Assembly: GCA_027012955.1 (NCBI GenBank) | Contig: JALUYL010000057.1 | Coordinates: 1 to 50,830 of the forward strand | Source of the DNA: Sulfurovum sp. | GTDB taxonomy: Bacteria > Campylobacterota > Campylobacteria > Campylobacterales > Sulfurovaceae | Length of the DNA: 50,830 bases | Direction: 5' to 3' | Part shown: piece by piece, positions 8,557 to 17,382 of the stretch | Layout of the letters: every line of letters starts with the position of its first letter | Numbering within the stretch: position 1 is the stretch's first letter | Program-made: the position numbers and the translations under genes | The notes under the pieces: generated by a model | Told to the model about the DNA's origin: nothing | The model's input: the letters and a program-made list of their open reading frames with translations, nothing else | The model's database searches: none

Positions 8557-8826
8557 GTGTTTGGTCCCGTAGAAGAGATAGAAAAAGCTTTAGATGTATT
8601 GGTTTTACCTAAGCTTATTAGTCGTTCTGAGATTAAAAAACAGTACTATTCTTTAGCAAAGAAAAATCATCCAGATCAGGGAGGTAGTGAAGAAAAAATG
8701 GAACAGTTAAATCATGCCTATACCCTTTTGATGAACTACATAGAAGAGTTTCGTTATACTTTTGATAATGAAGAGATAGCAAAACAATACCCAGGAGCGG
8801 ACTATGCCCAACGATTTAAACCCTAA
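8557..8826 (+). CDS. Mini J-domain protein (DnaJ-like)
   Basis: An 89-residue protein that is little more than a J domain, with the K-N-H-P-D-Q-G-G-S loop (H-P-D about 39-41) that stimulates DnaK ATPase. Helices II and III are recognisable (Y-Y-S-L-A-K-K and M-E-Q-L-N-H-A-Y-T-L-L). It starts at GTG directly after the lptD stop, with GGGAG (8547-8551) as ribosome site, and overlaps the next gene by 23 bp. It may be a DnaK adaptor for envelope or ribonuclease functions. Only the J-domain fold is certain. Confidence 0.85.
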   Translation: MFGPVEEIEKALDVLVLPKLISRSEIKKQYYSLAKKNHPDQGGSEEKMEQLNHAYTLLMNYIEEFRYTFDNEEIAKQYPGADYAQRFKP

Positions 8827-9511
8827 TATTTATTTTGAAAATAGAGAAGATGCTTCTTTACAACTGATAGAAACACTGCCCATAGAGTTACTCTCAAGTA
8901 ATGAAACGGTGGTGATTGGAGTGAGTGAAGGAGGTGTCTATTTTGCAGATAAAATAGCAAAAGCATGTAATGCTCAAATGGACATTTTACTCACTGAAGC
9001 CATTTTGGCACCCAATAATGCTGAAGTACCCATAGCTATGATTTCAGAGACAGAAGAGGTAGTGATGCATAAAGCATTGGTCGATGCCTTTGATATCAAT
9101 GAAGACTATGTATACAGCGAAGCCCACCGTAAATATGAAGAAGAAGTACTAAGCTATGTTTATAAGTATCGCAAAGGAAAAGATTTGCTTTCCTTAGAAG
9201 GGAAATATGTTGTTTTAGCAGATGAATGTATAGAAACTGGGCTTACTATGATGGTCGCACTTAAGTCAGTCATCGCACGTGGGGCTAAAAATATTTATAT
9301 TGCTACCCCCATTTTAGACATCAATGTTTACCAAAATTTACTCACGGTATGTGATGGTGTGTTTTGTCCTCATAAGATACAAGACTATATTTCGATAGAA
9401 TACTACTATCAAAACTTTGAAGTCTTATCTTTTGAAGAGATATGTGATATCGTGAACAAATATGAAACACAAAGTAAAAAAATAGAAATTAATAGAATAG
9501 GAAATAAATAA
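8804..9511 (+). CDS. Phosphoribosyltransferase-fold protein
   Basis: A 235-residue type I PRTase-fold protein. The hood and core are visible: V-V-I-G-V-S-E-G-G-V-Y-F-A (about 37-49, the loop for pyrophosphate) and the PRPP-loop equivalent V-V-L-A-D-E-C-I-E-T-G-L-T-M (about 141-154). In canonical enzymes that loop is V-D-D-x-x-x-T-G. Here the first acidic pair is D-E with an extra residue, so substrate and activity are uncertain. An added C-terminal segment (Y-Y-Y-Q-N-F-E-V-L-S-F-E-E) is helical. It overlaps the J-domain gene at its start and is 2 nt from pnp, so it belongs to the lptD-pnp operon. Confidence 0.75.
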   Translation: MPNDLNPNIYFENREDASLQLIETLPIELLSSNETVVIGVSEGGVYFADKIAKACNAQMDILLTEAILAPNNAEVPIAMISETEEVVMHKALVDAFDINEDYVYSEAHRKYEEEVLSYVYKYRKGKDLLSLEGKYVVLADECIETGLTMMVALKSVIARGAKNIYIATPILDINVYQNLLTVCDGVFCPHKIQDYISIEYYYQNFEVLSFEEICDIVNKYETQSKKIEINRIGNK

Positions 9512-9513
9512 AT

Positions 9514-11646
9514 ATGAACGCAAAAACAGTAGAAATAAATGTCAATAGTCTTGATGAAAAATATGAATTTAATAAAATAGCAAAACAGGCATCAGGTGCT
9601 GTGATGTACAGACAAGGAAAAGCAGTTCTCATTGCAGCCGTTGCCATAGATGAAAAAGCGGTCACTGAAGATTTTTTACCTCTTACCGTGCAATATATGG
9701 AAAAATCGTATGCCTCAGCAAAAATCCCTGGAGGATTCATAAAAAGAGAGACTAAACCAGGTGATTTTGAAACGTTGACATCTCGTATTGTAGATCGTTC
9801 ATTACGTCCATTGTTCCCCAAAGGATTTCACTACCCAGTAACGATTACAGTGATGGTAGTAAGTAGCGACAGTGATGTTGATATGCAAGTCGCAGCGCTT
9901 CATGCAGCAAATGCAGCGTTGTATGTTTCTGATATTCCCGTACAAACAAGTATCGCAGCAGTCAGAGTGGGAACAGTTGGAGATGACATCGTGATAAACC
10001 CAACTTTGTCTCAACAAGCAGCGTCAGAGTTAGATTTACTAGTGGTGGGTTCAGGTAAAGACGTGGTGATGATAGAAATGCGTACTTTAGCAACCCAAAA
10101 TGATGGTGTACAAAGTGCCAATGAGTTTTCAGAAGAAGCGTTAGTTGATGTTATCGCTATGGCAGCAGAAGCGATAGAGCAATCTACCAATGCTTTTGTT
10201 GATGCTTTTACTCCGTTGGTTCGTGAACCTTTAGCACTCGTCATAGAGGAAGAGAAAGTAGATACAACACTCTATAGTATGATAGAAACTGAGTATGCAC
10301 AAGATGTAGAACAGGCCATAGCGCATATGGCAAAGTCTGAACGTTCTTCAGAGTTAAAGAAAATACGTACACGTATTTTGGAGAAACTGGAGTCAGAAGG
10401 AAAAGAATCAGAGAAAGAAGTTGTCGCTAAAGTACTCGAAGCCTATAAAAAGAGTGTCGTACGTGCGATGATACTTGAAAAAAATGTACGTGCAGATGGA
10501 CGTGCTATGGATGAAGTACGTCCTATCAGTATAGAGACCAATATCTTGCCTTCAGTACATGGTTCTTGTCTCTTTACAAGGGGACAAACACAAGCACTCG
10601 TTACCGTGACCTTGGGCGATAAAAAAGATGCACAGATGTATGAACTCATCACAGAAAAAAATTCTCAGTCTGAAAAGTTTATGGTGCACTATAATTTTCC
10701 TGGATATTCAGTAGGAGATGCCAAATACATCGGTGCACCAGGACGTCGTGAACTTGGGCATGGTAACTTAGGTAAACGTGCGATGGAACCGACGATTCCT
10801 TTAGACTATGATGGCAGTATTCGTCTGGTATCTGAGATATTAGAGTCTAATGGTTCTTCGTCTATGGCGACTATCTGTGGTGGTGCTTTGGCATTACGTG
10901 CAGCAGAAGTTGATACGACTAAACTTGTAGCAGGGATTGCTATGGGGCTTGTGAGTGCGGGGGAGAAGTATGCTGTACTTACTGACATTATGGGACTTGA
11001 AGACCATGATGGTGACATGGACTTTAAAGTGGCAGGTACACATGAAGGTATCACAGCGCTTCAAATGGATATAAAATTAGGGGGCATTGACCTGTCTGTA
11101 CTTAAAGATGCTCTCGCTAAGGCAAGTCAAGGGAAAAATCACATTTTAAATCTTATGGAAGAGGCTGCTGAGGGTATTGAAGTAAGTGATGCCTTACCAA
11201 GTACAGAACACTTTTTGGTACACCCCTCTAAAATAGTCGATATCATCGGTAAAGCAGGGGCTACGATACGTGAGATTATAGAGAAGTTTGAAGTCAGTAT
11301 TGACCTTGACCGTGATGCAGGTGGAGTAAAACTTTCTGGTGGAGACAAAACAAAAGTAGCCCAAGCTAAAGCACATATAGAAAATATCGCTGCTTCACCT
11401 GTGAAAAAACAGATGGAGTATAAGGTAGGTGAAAGTTATGAAGGTAAAGTAAAACGTATCGTTGACTTTGGTCTTTTTGTTGAAATGCCAGATGGTTTTG
11501 ATGCTTTACTTCACATCTCAAAAGTGGCAAAAGAACGTGTGAACAATTTACCTGAACGTTATAATGAAGGTGATGCCATCACCGTAGTAGTTATGGAACA
11601 AAAAGGTAAAAAAGTAGAGCTTGCAACGCCAGACTTTTTGGCATAA
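9514..11646 (+). CDS. pnp: Polyribonucleotide nucleotidyltransferase (PNPase)
   Basis: A 710-residue trimeric 3'-5' phosphorolytic exoribonuclease of mRNA turnover. Two RNase PH domains flank a helical linker (the first about 5-225, the second about 325-550, with F-T-R-G-Q-T-Q-A and the catalytic region G-L-E-D-H-D-G-D-M-D-F-K-V). They are followed by a KH domain (H-P-S-K-I-V-D-I-I-G-K-A-G, about 570) and an S1 domain (G-K-V-K-R-I-V-D-F-G-L-F-V-E, about 643-706). The length is normal. It lies 2 nt after the PRTase gene and is the last gene of the operon. A strong hairpin follows the stop. Confidence 0.98.
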   Translation: MNAKTVEINVNSLDEKYEFNKIAKQASGAVMYRQGKAVLIAAVAIDEKAVTEDFLPLTVQYMEKSYASAKIPGGFIKRETKPGDFETLTSRIVDRSLRPLFPKGFHYPVTITVMVVSSDSDVDMQVAALHAANAALYVSDIPVQTSIAAVRVGTVGDDIVINPTLSQQAASELDLLVVGSGKDVVMIEMRTLATQNDGVQSANEFSEEALVDVIAMAAEAIEQSTNAFVDAFTPLVREPLALVIEEEKVDTTLYSMIETEYAQDVEQAIAHMAKSERSSELKKIRTRILEKLESEGKESEKEVVAKVLEAYKKSVVRAMILEKNVRADGRAMDEVRPISIETNILPSVHGSCLFTRGQTQALVTVTLGDKKDAQMYELITEKNSQSEKFMVHYNFPGYSVGDAKYIGAPGRRELGHGNLGKRAMEPTIPLDYDGSIRLVSEILESNGSSSMATICGGALALRAAEVDTTKLVAGIAMGLVSAGEKYAVLTDIMGLEDHDGDMDFKVAGTHEGITALQMDIKLGGIDLSVLKDALAKASQGKNHILNLMEEAAEGIEVSDALPSTEHFLVHPSKIVDIIGKAGATIREIIEKFEVSIDLDRDAGGVKLSGGDKTKVAQAKAHIENIAASPVKKQMEYKVGESYEGKVKRIVDFGLFVEMPDGFDALLHISKVAKERVNNLPERYNEGDAITVVVMEQKGKKVELATPDFLA

Positions 11647-11656
11647 GATATTGCAT

Positions 11657-11689
11657 TTTGACAGTGATTCATACTGTAGCACTGTCAAA
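11657..11689 (+). terminator. Stem-loop after pnp
   Basis: TTTGACAGTG (11657-11666) and CACTGTCAAA (11680-11689) are perfect 10-bp arms around a 13-nt loop, 11 nt after the pnp stop. There is no T-run, so it may stabilise the 3' end or stop transcription inefficiently. The rest of the gap to 11816 is AT-rich, with no other structure that I can support. Confidence 0.6.
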
Positions 11690-11816
11690 TGAGTAAAACA
11701 ACTATAGATTATTCTTATGATTCTTGTGTTTTTAGCATACTCTAATTATATTTATCTTACTATTTATTCTATAGGAAGAGACACGATAAATTAGATTTTA
11801 CTAAGGTCATAATGCA

Positions 11817-13910
11817 ATGAATCAGTCCTCGCAAACACCAACTTCACTACTGACGGGTATTCCCGATTTATATCTTATCGCTATTATATTATTTTTATTT
11901 TTATTACTTGTAGGGATTTACTTTTATTTTACGGCAAAGCTTTCTAAACAAAGTATAGAGTTTAGAGAAACAGTTAGTAAGGCAAAAGAGCGCGAAACAA
12001 CACAAAATGCACTCCTTTCTGACTTGAGTGATAATATTTATAATCTTAGTAAAAACTTAGTGGATACACCATCAAATGAAGACGTAAGTGTTGAAGGAGA
12101 AATCCTTACTTCCGCTAATAATTTACGTGAATTACTTAAAATTCAAGCCAATAAAGTAGAACAGCACGAAGAAAAGTTTGTCTTTAGCCATGTACTCGAT
12201 GAAGTGTCTGCTGATTTGTCGTATACCTTTTCTGAACGAAACACAGAACTTATTTTTGATATAGATACCGATGTACCACGTTATTTGACAGGGGATGTGA
12301 CACATTTTAGCCGTATTATTAATAATATTTTAGAGTATGCTATACAGGTTACGCCTCAAGGCAAAGTGACGTTATATATCCGTGCAGACCAAGCTATAGG
12401 AAATACACTAATTTTAAATGTCTCTATTACCGATGGTGCGAGAGGATTTAGCGAAGATCAACTGAGTGGATTGTTTGAACTAAGTTATGATGAACAAAGT
12501 AATGAACAAAAAGGCTTACAACTCTATATTGCTAAACGACTAACCTTGGCGATAGGGGGGACGATAGACGTGTCACGAGGCATGGCTTCAGGAAATACAT
12601 TTAACTTACAACTTCCTATGCATTTAAATGATGAGTCTAACTTGCAGGAGTTTGCTGGCTTTAAAGAAGGGTTAGCACCTAAAAAAGTATTGATTTATTC
12701 TGATAAAGTGTCAACAGGCAAATCGTTAGAAAAACTGTTTGGTTATTTTTATAATGATGTGAGTATCGTAAAACGCGAAGAGATAGATAAGCGAAAAATA
12801 AACCTTAGTGACTTTGATATCGTAGTGCTTGATGATATCTTTTTTAATGCAACCAGCAATGAACATCTTAAACTTGTAAAAGGTAACAAAGAGATCTATA
12901 TTGTGGCATTTTCTAGTATTTTCTCAAAAAGAGAGCATGAAGAAGATGCCCTCGTTGATAGCTACCTCCAAACCCCATCGAATTTAGAACAAATGGTAGA
13001 ACTTATCGCTAAGTTTAATACGGAAGATACTGAGGTTCATACGCAACCTATTGCGACACCAATAGTAGATATACCTAGACCTGTAAACCCTGAAAAACTT
13101 CTTGTGTATAAAGAACCTGTAGAGGAAGCTCGGAACATTGATATTGATTGTTTTACGTACTTTAAAGGCTCAAGACTTTTAATTGTTGAAGATAATTTAA
13201 TCAATCAAAAAATCCTTGTGTCTGTGCTCAAGAAATCAGGTATCGAAATAGAGATTGCAAACAATGGACAAGAAGCATTAGATATGCTATTTGTTGAGAG
13301 AAAACAGTTCGACATTGTGTTAATGGATATTTCTATGCCTGTGATGGATGGGCTTATCGCTACACATTACATTAGAGAGCGAGAGATGTTTGATAGCATG
13401 CCTATCGTTACTTTTACCGCATTTGCTATGGGTAAAGAGATAGAACAAATGTTTGAAGCAGGGGGTAATGCTTACCTTACCAAACCCTTGAATGTTAAAA
13501 AACTTTATAACGTCTTTGATATGTTTTTAAAACCGACACAAAGAGAAGTCTCTTTACACAAGAGCATAGAGATAGAAGGGCTTGATATCGTAAAGGGTAT
13601 AGAACTTGCTGATGAAAGTGAAGCACTGTATAAAGAAACACTTAAAGAGTTTATGCTTGTCTATCAAGATATGGCAGAGTCAGTACCTAAATGGATACAG
13701 GAAAAACGTTATGATCGAGTGAAGTCAGCCTGTCGAGAAATACAAGGTATCTTAGGTGCCATAGGTGCCTATGATATGAAGGAAATTGTAGATGAAATGC
13801 ACAAAAATTTCCTCTACAACAATGAAGTATTCTTAGACAAATATATTTTACTCTACCCACAAAAGCTTAATACCCTTATGGATGCCATTACACATTATTT
13901 GGAACATTAA
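11817..13910 (+). CDS. Hybrid histidine-kinase-like protein with receiver domains and lost phospho-histidines
   Basis: A 697-residue membrane signalling protein. The order is: one TM helix (about 17-40), a degenerate dimerisation region, a GHKL ATPase domain with N-box R-I-I-N-N-I-L-E-Y-A (about 162-171), a degenerate receiver (about 288-400, K-V-L-I-Y-S-D and V-V-L-D-D), a canonical receiver (about 455-575: V-E-D-N, M-D-I-S-M-P-V-M-D-G, T-K-P-L), and a C-terminal Hpt-like helical bundle. The H-box equivalent reads L-S-D-N-I-Y-N-L where S-H-E-I-R is expected, and the Hpt motif reads C-R-E-I-Q-G instead of A-H-x-L-K-G. Both histidines are therefore absent. It is monocistronic between pnp and atpE, with AAGG (11803-11806) ahead of the ATG. 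Confidence 0.85.
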   Translation: MNQSSQTPTSLLTGIPDLYLIAIILFLFLLLVGIYFYFTAKLSKQSIEFRETVSKAKERETTQNALLSDLSDNIYNLSKNLVDTPSNEDVSVEGEILTSANNLRELLKIQANKVEQHEEKFVFSHVLDEVSADLSYTFSERNTELIFDIDTDVPRYLTGDVTHFSRIINNILEYAIQVTPQGKVTLYIRADQAIGNTLILNVSITDGARGFSEDQLSGLFELSYDEQSNEQKGLQLYIAKRLTLAIGGTIDVSRGMASGNTFNLQLPMHLNDESNLQEFAGFKEGLAPKKVLIYSDKVSTGKSLEKLFGYFYNDVSIVKREEIDKRKINLSDFDIVVLDDIFFNATSNEHLKLVKGNKEIYIVAFSSIFSKREHEEDALVDSYLQTPSNLEQMVELIAKFNTEDTEVHTQPIATPIVDIPRPVNPEKLLVYKEPVEEARNIDIDCFTYFKGSRLLIVEDNLINQKILVSVLKKSGIEIEIANNGQEALDMLFVERKQFDIVLMDISMPVMDGLIATHYIREREMFDSMPIVTFTAFAMGKEIEQMFEAGGNAYLTKPLNVKKLYNVFDMFLKPTQREVSLHKSIEIEGLDIVKGIELADESEALYKETLKEFMLVYQDMAESVPKWIQEKRYDRVKSACREIQGILGAIGAYDMKEIVDEMHKNFLYNNEVFLDKYILLYPQKLNTLMDAITHYLEH

Positions 13911-14000
13911 GCCTTTAAGTATACCCTTTATAGAGATGAAGAAAGGAGTGAAAATTTTGAACAGGAGTTGTTTTATCGGTGCTCTTTAATCTAGTTTAGC

Positions 14001-14006
14001 TATAAT
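14001..14006 (+). promoter_or_regulatory. -10 box of atpE
   Basis: TATAAT follows TTTAGC, with no clear -35, as is usual in Campylobacterota. Transcription would start near 14013 and give an unusually long leader of about 130 nt. A second TATAAT at 14127-14132 is too close to the start codon to be useful. Confidence 0.55.
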
Positions 14007-14012
14007 TTCGCG

Positions 14013-14146
14013 TTGATTAAAGTAATCAGTAGGGAAACAGCTCGCATTTATGTGGTTGTTGGCAATGGAAACATTGTTTACGCTATCCGAACAGACTTTG
14101 AGAGATAGTCGAAGAGACTTAAAATCTATAATTTAAAGGATTTAAT
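14013..14146 (+). promoter_or_regulatory. Long structured 5' leader of atpE
   Basis: The region contains CAATG-GAAA-CATTG (14063-14076), a compact hairpin with a GAAA tetraloop. Next come CTATC (about 14083) paired with GATAG (about 14104), and repeated GACTT/GAGAGA elements. No coding frame is convincing. It could be an atpE translation-control leader or an independent small RNA. AAAGGA precedes the ATG. Confidence 0.4.
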
Positions 14147-14458
14147 ATGAAAAAGTTTTTTTTACTTTTCTTAGCACTTGGTGCTGTTGCGTTTGCAGGT
14201 GATGTAGACGGTCAATCAATGATTAAAGCTTACTCGGTAGTTGCTGCTGGTGTTGGTCTTGGTCTTGCTGCTCTTGGTGGAGCTATCGGTATGGGGCACA
14301 CTGCTGCTGCAACAATCGCAGGAACTGCACGTAACCCAGGTCTTGGTGGTAAACTAATGACTACAATGTTTATTGCTCTTGCAATGATCGAAGCGCAAGT
14401 TATCTATACATTGGTAATTGCTCTTATCGCTCTTTACGCTAACCCATTTATTGGATAG
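14147..14458 (+). CDS. atpE: F0F1 ATP synthase subunit c
   Basis: A 103-residue proteolipid that forms the rotor ring of ATP synthase in the inner membrane. The two helices flank the polar loop A-R-N-P-G-L-G-G-K-L (about 63-72). The ion-binding carboxylate is the Glu of A-M-I-E-A-Q-V-I-Y in helix 2. Glycine-rich helix 1 has G-L-G-L-A-A-L-G-G-A-I-G-M-G. The N-terminus is extended by a signal-like stretch ending A-F-A-G, as in Helicobacter and Campylobacter subunit c, so the mature protein may be processed. The gene is alone, without other atp genes, which is usual for this phylum. Its leader is long and structured. Confidence 0.97.
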   Translation: MKKFFLLFLALGAVAFAGDVDGQSMIKAYSVVAAGVGLGLAALGGAIGMGHTAAATIAGTARNPGLGGKLMTTMFIALAMIEAQVIYTLVIALIALYANPFIG

Positions 14459-14551
14459 AACGTAACAGAGCAAAGCTCTTTATACTACGCTAACGCTGAG
14501 TTAACTTCAGCAGTTGGCTCATTCAACTTGTTGAATTAAAGAGTCTAAAAG

Positions 14552-14584
14552 GTTGTGGGGGATATAATCCCGTCACAACTTTTT
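14552..14584 (+). terminator. Rho-independent terminator after atpE
   Basis: GTTGTG (14552-14557) pairs with CACAAC (14574-14579), and inside it GGGAT (14559-14563) pairs with ATCCC (14567-14571). Five T residues follow. A second small hairpin, TTCAA-CTTG-TTGAA, is at 14522-14535, and GAGC-AAA-GCTC lies just after the stop codon. Confidence 0.8.
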
Positions 14585-14638
14585 GTTACCCTCATTTTTA
14601 AAGTCTCAGTAGTACTTTTAAACTGCTTTAGTCTATGT

Positions 14639-14723
14639 GCGCACGTGGTGGAACGGTAGACACGCTACCTTGAGGGGGTAGTGCCCTATGGGCGTGGAAG
14701 TTCAAATCTTCTCGTGCGCACCA
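14639..14723 (+). tRNA. tRNA-Leu (anticodon GAG)
   Basis: The acceptor stem GCGCACG pairs with CGTGCGC, followed by discriminator A and an encoded CCA. The anticodon arm CTACC-TTGAGGG-GGTAG gives anticodon GAG. A long class II variable arm (TGCCC...GGGCG) is typical of leucine tRNA. The T arm is GAAG-TTCAAAT-CTTC. The sequence closely parallels E. coli tRNA-Leu(GAG). A run of six T residues follows and probably terminates it. Confidence 0.95.
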
Positions 14724-14860
14724 CTTTTTTATTCTCTCTAAATGTCACTCAATTGTCATCCTAAAATCATAGCTAGCAGAAAAATGTCAAAATTACCTAT
14801 AAATCACGTAAAATAGGGATTTTTATTCATTTTTTATCTTTTCTTAAGAGAGTGTTGTGC

Positions 14861-14866
14861 TATAAT
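14861..14866 (+). promoter_or_regulatory. -10 box of the HU gene
   Basis: TATAAT preceded by TTGTGC lies 31 bp before the ATG. The upstream sequence is T-rich with no consensus -35. Confidence 0.6.
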
Positions 14867-14896
14867 GGCTGCATCTTAAACAAAAGGAAGAAAGAA

Positions 14897-15178
14897 ATGA
14901 CAAAATCAGATTTCGTAGAACTAGTACAAAAGAATGGTGAGTTCGATAGCAAAGCAGCAGCAGAGAGAGCGGTAAAAGCATTTATTGATTCTGTTACAGA
15001 AGCACTTGTAAAAAAAGAATCAGTATCTTTGGTAGGATTTGGTACATTTTCAACTGTAGAAGTTGCAGAAAAATCAGGTAAAGTTCCAGGAACTGACAAA
15101 ACATATACAAAAGCAGCACACACTGCACCTAAATTTAAAATGGGTAAAACACTTAAAGACGCAGTAGCTAACGCGTAA
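14897..15178 (+). CDS. hup: HU family DNA-binding protein
   Basis: A 93-residue nucleoid protein that bends DNA as a dimer. It starts M-T-K-S-D-F-V-E-L-V and has the signature G-F-G-T-F-S-T-V-E-V (about 45-54). The beta-arm region is K-V-P-G-T-D-K-T-Y-T-K-A, and the end is F-K-M-G-K-T-L-K-D-A-V. Family members usually carry the R-N-P-x-T arm tip. Here it is replaced by G-T-D-K-T-Y-T, a variant that may alter DNA intercalation. I chose ATG 14897 over an upstream in-frame ATG because AAGGAAG lies at the right distance and homology begins there. It has its own promoter. Confidence 0.93.
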   Translation: MTKSDFVELVQKNGEFDSKAAAERAVKAFIDSVTEALVKKESVSLVGFGTFSTVEVAEKSGKVPGTDKTYTKAAHTAPKFKMGKTLKDAVANA

Positions 15179-15198
15179 TTAAGTTAACCTTTTTTAAC

Positions 15199-15224
15199 TA
15201 TCTACTGTCTAGGGGCAGTAGATA
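15199..15224 (+). terminator. Stem-loop after the HU gene
   Basis: TATCTACTG (15199-15207) and CAGTAGATA (15216-15224) are perfect 9-bp arms with an 8-nt loop. The following sequence is T-rich but has no long T-run. Confidence 0.6.
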
Positions 15225-15314
15225 CACTTCATTTTCATTTACTCCATTTATTTTCAAAACACAAACTAATCATCACTAAGATATACTTCTACATTATTAT
15301 TGAAGGATTTTTCT

Positions 15315-16112
15315 ATGCCATTAAAAGATACTATATGCTTCGGTGTTGCGGGTAATTTTGCACATCATTTGGAACAAGCAGGTGAGCTTGAAGATTTTAA
15401 GAATGTGGTAACTGAAACAGCAGATGCCCCTAAAGGTATATTTCCTTTTTATCTGCCTAATTCTGATAGTTTTTTAGGGCTCTACTCTATAGGGACAAAC
15501 ATCCTCACGTTACCAACGTATGAAGCCAATGCACAGGTAGAACCTGAGATAGCAGTACTCTTTGATATAGTCTATAATGATGCAAATGAAGTTATTGACT
15601 TAGTTGCAAAACAATTTACTACATTTAATGACTGTACCATACGTAAAGAAGGTGCAAAGAAAATATCTGAGAAGAAGTCTTGGGGAGAAAACTCTAAGGG
15701 GATAGGAGACAAGTGGATAGCCATAGACAGCTTTGAAGAGGGTGGGGTAATGGACAACTACCACCTTTGCTCTTTTGTGAAGCGTGATGACATTGTGTAC
15801 CCTTATGGAGTAGATGCTCCACTGCTTGGGTATTCATATTTTTATACGAGACTCAAAAATTGGCTCATAGATAAGATGAATACGCAAAAAGACTTTGGGC
15901 CACTAGAAGATATCGCATTACATCTTAAAAATAGTGCGTATCCGAAACAAGCACTTATCTCCATAGGTGCTACAGCTTATGCAGAGTTTGGTGAGCATAA
16001 CTATCTGCAAAGTGGTGATGAAATATATGTGATAGCTTATGACACACGAAGTGATAAGGCAGATTTCACAGAATCAGAGAGTAAAGTCATACTACAGCAA
16101 AAAGTTCAATAA
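15315..16112 (+). CDS. DUF5718 family protein
   Basis: A 265-residue soluble protein, likely of the DUF5718 family, which is common in Campylobacterota and, as I recall, related to the fumarylacetoacetate-hydrolase fold. Conserved-looking segments are C-F-G-V-A-G-N-F-A-H-H-L-E-Q-A-G (about 8-23), V-E-P-E-I-A-V-L-F-D (about 80-89), S-W-G-E-N-S-K-G-I-G and a C-terminal I-S-I-G-A-T-A-Y-A-E-F-G-E-H-N-Y-L. The V-E-P-E-I segment resembles an acidic metal-binding motif of FAH-like enzymes. I chose ATG 15315 because GAAGGA sits 7 nt upstream, although a TTG at 15300 is in frame. The function is unknown. It converges on dnaJ. Confidence 0.75.
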   Translation: MPLKDTICFGVAGNFAHHLEQAGELEDFKNVVTETADAPKGIFPFYLPNSDSFLGLYSIGTNILTLPTYEANAQVEPEIAVLFDIVYNDANEVIDLVAKQFTTFNDCTIRKEGAKKISEKKSWGENSKGIGDKWIAIDSFEEGGVMDNYHLCSFVKRDDIVYPYGVDAPLLGYSYFYTRLKNWLIDKMNTQKDFGPLEDIALHLKNSAYPKQALISIGATAYAEFGEHNYLQSGDEIYVIAYDTRSDKADFTESESKVILQQKVQ

Positions 16113-16115
16113 CAC

Positions 16116-16140
16116 GTAGGGTGGATTTATCCACCACCCT
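16116..16140. repeat. GTAGG-type palindromic repeat, possible bidirectional terminator
   Basis: GTAGGGTGGAT-TT-ATCCACC is nearly a perfect palindrome and lies between the convergent DUF5718 and dnaJ genes. The same plan (GTAGG, GGTSGAT, short centre, ATCSACC) recurs at 42497 and, doubled, at 43457-43520. Here it may terminate both transcripts. Confidence 0.55.
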
Positions 16141-16151
16141 TAATAAAATGA

Positions 16152-17285
16152 TTATCCCTTAAACCAAGACTTAACTCTGTCAAAAGCAGAATCAAATGTA
16201 GATTTGTGAGGGCGACTCTCTACCCCGTAGCTCTCTTGGAGTTTTTCGAGGAGTTCTTTTTGTTCTTCATTGATTTTCTTTGGGAGTATCATCTGTACTT
16301 GTGCAACCAGGCGACCTTTGCGTCCCCCATGGACATCTGCAACACCTTCATCATGAAAGATAAACTGTTCTTTGTCTTTGCTACTTTGTTTAAGTTCTAA
16401 CTCCAACTCTCCATCTAATGCAGGGATAGAGATAGTCTCACCAAGTATGGCTTGTGTGAAGAATACGGGTACTTCTATATAGATGTCATTCCCATTGCGG
16501 ATAAAGTGTTCATCTTCTTCTACGATGAAAGTCATATAGAGGTCACCACGCTGACCACTTTTACTTTCGTTACCATAGCCTTGTGCTCTAAGCCTGTTAC
16601 CTGAATCAACACCTGCTGGGATGTTGACTGTGACAGTATCTTCTTTGACATGAAAACCTTTACCACTACAGCTTCCACAGGCTTCTTTGATACTTTGTCC
16701 TTGCCCTTGACATTTTGGACAGGTCTGTGCAAACTGCATAGGTCCTTGGCGCATAAGTACTTGTCCTTGTCCTTTACAATAGTCACAGGTATCTAGTTTT
16801 GCATCTTTGGCACCTGTACCTTTACAGTCACCACAAGAGGTTTTATAGGTGATGTCTATTTGCTTTTCACAACCAAAGACTGCTTCATGGAACTCTAGTT
16901 GAAGTTCTATCTCAAAGTCTAGGGCATACTTTTGGCTAGGGTCACGGCGTGATTGACGACCAAAGCCACCACCCCCACCACCAAACATAGAGTTAAACAT
17001 CTCCATGATGTCATCCATATTTCCTCCACCAAAGCCACCGCCACCCATGCCACCTTGACCTTCGAGTCCTGCTTTACCATAGCGGTCGTAGATAGAACGT
17101 TTTTCATCATCTGAAAGTACCTGGTAGGCTTCATTGACAACTTTAAAGTTGTCTTCTGCTTCTTTGTCATCGGGGTTTCTGTCTGGGTGGTATTTCATCG
17201 CTAGTTTACGGTAGGCTTTTTTCAGTTCAGCTCCCGAACAATCTTTACTAACTTCCAATACTTCATAATAACACATTTCTGTCAT
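16152..17285 (-). CDS. dnaJ: Chaperone protein DnaJ
   Basis: A 377-residue Hsp40 co-chaperone that delivers clients to DnaK and stimulates its ATPase. The J domain has K-Y-H-P-D-R-N-P-D (H-P-D about 33-35). A Gly/Phe-rich linker follows (about 75-110, [10 protein letters not shown]). The four zinc repeats are [24 protein letters not shown] and C-G-S-C-S-G-K-G (about 150-210). Two C-terminal beta domains complete it. The length is normal. It is transcribed away from the Dabb/recR pair from a shared divergent region, and far from grpE-dnaK in this window. Confidence 0.97.
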   Translation of the reverse strand: MTEMCYYEVLEVSKDCSGAELKKAYRKLAMKYHPDRNPDDKEAEDNFKVVNEAYQVLSDDEKRSIYDRYGKAGLEGQGGMGGGGFGGGNMDDIMEMFNSMFGGGGGGFGRQSRRDPSQKYALDFEIELQLEFHEAVFGCEKQIDITYKTSCGDCKGTGAKDAKLDTCDYCKGQGQVLMRQGPMQFAQTCPKCQGQGQSIKEACGSCSGKGFHVKEDTVTVNIPAGVDSGNRLRAQGYGNESKSGQRGDLYMTFIVEEDEHFIRNGNDIYIEVPVFFTQAILGETISIPALDGELELELKQSSKDKEQFIFHDEGVADVHGGRKGRLVAQVQMILPKKINEEQKELLEKLQESYGVESRPHKSTFDSAFDRVKSWFKG

Positions 17286-17382
17286 AGATATTTCTCCATA
17301 AAAGTGGGAATAATTTTACTAAAGAAATAATCGGTAGACCGACCACTTCGTTTTATTTTCGCGAATTCTACCATAAATTTGC

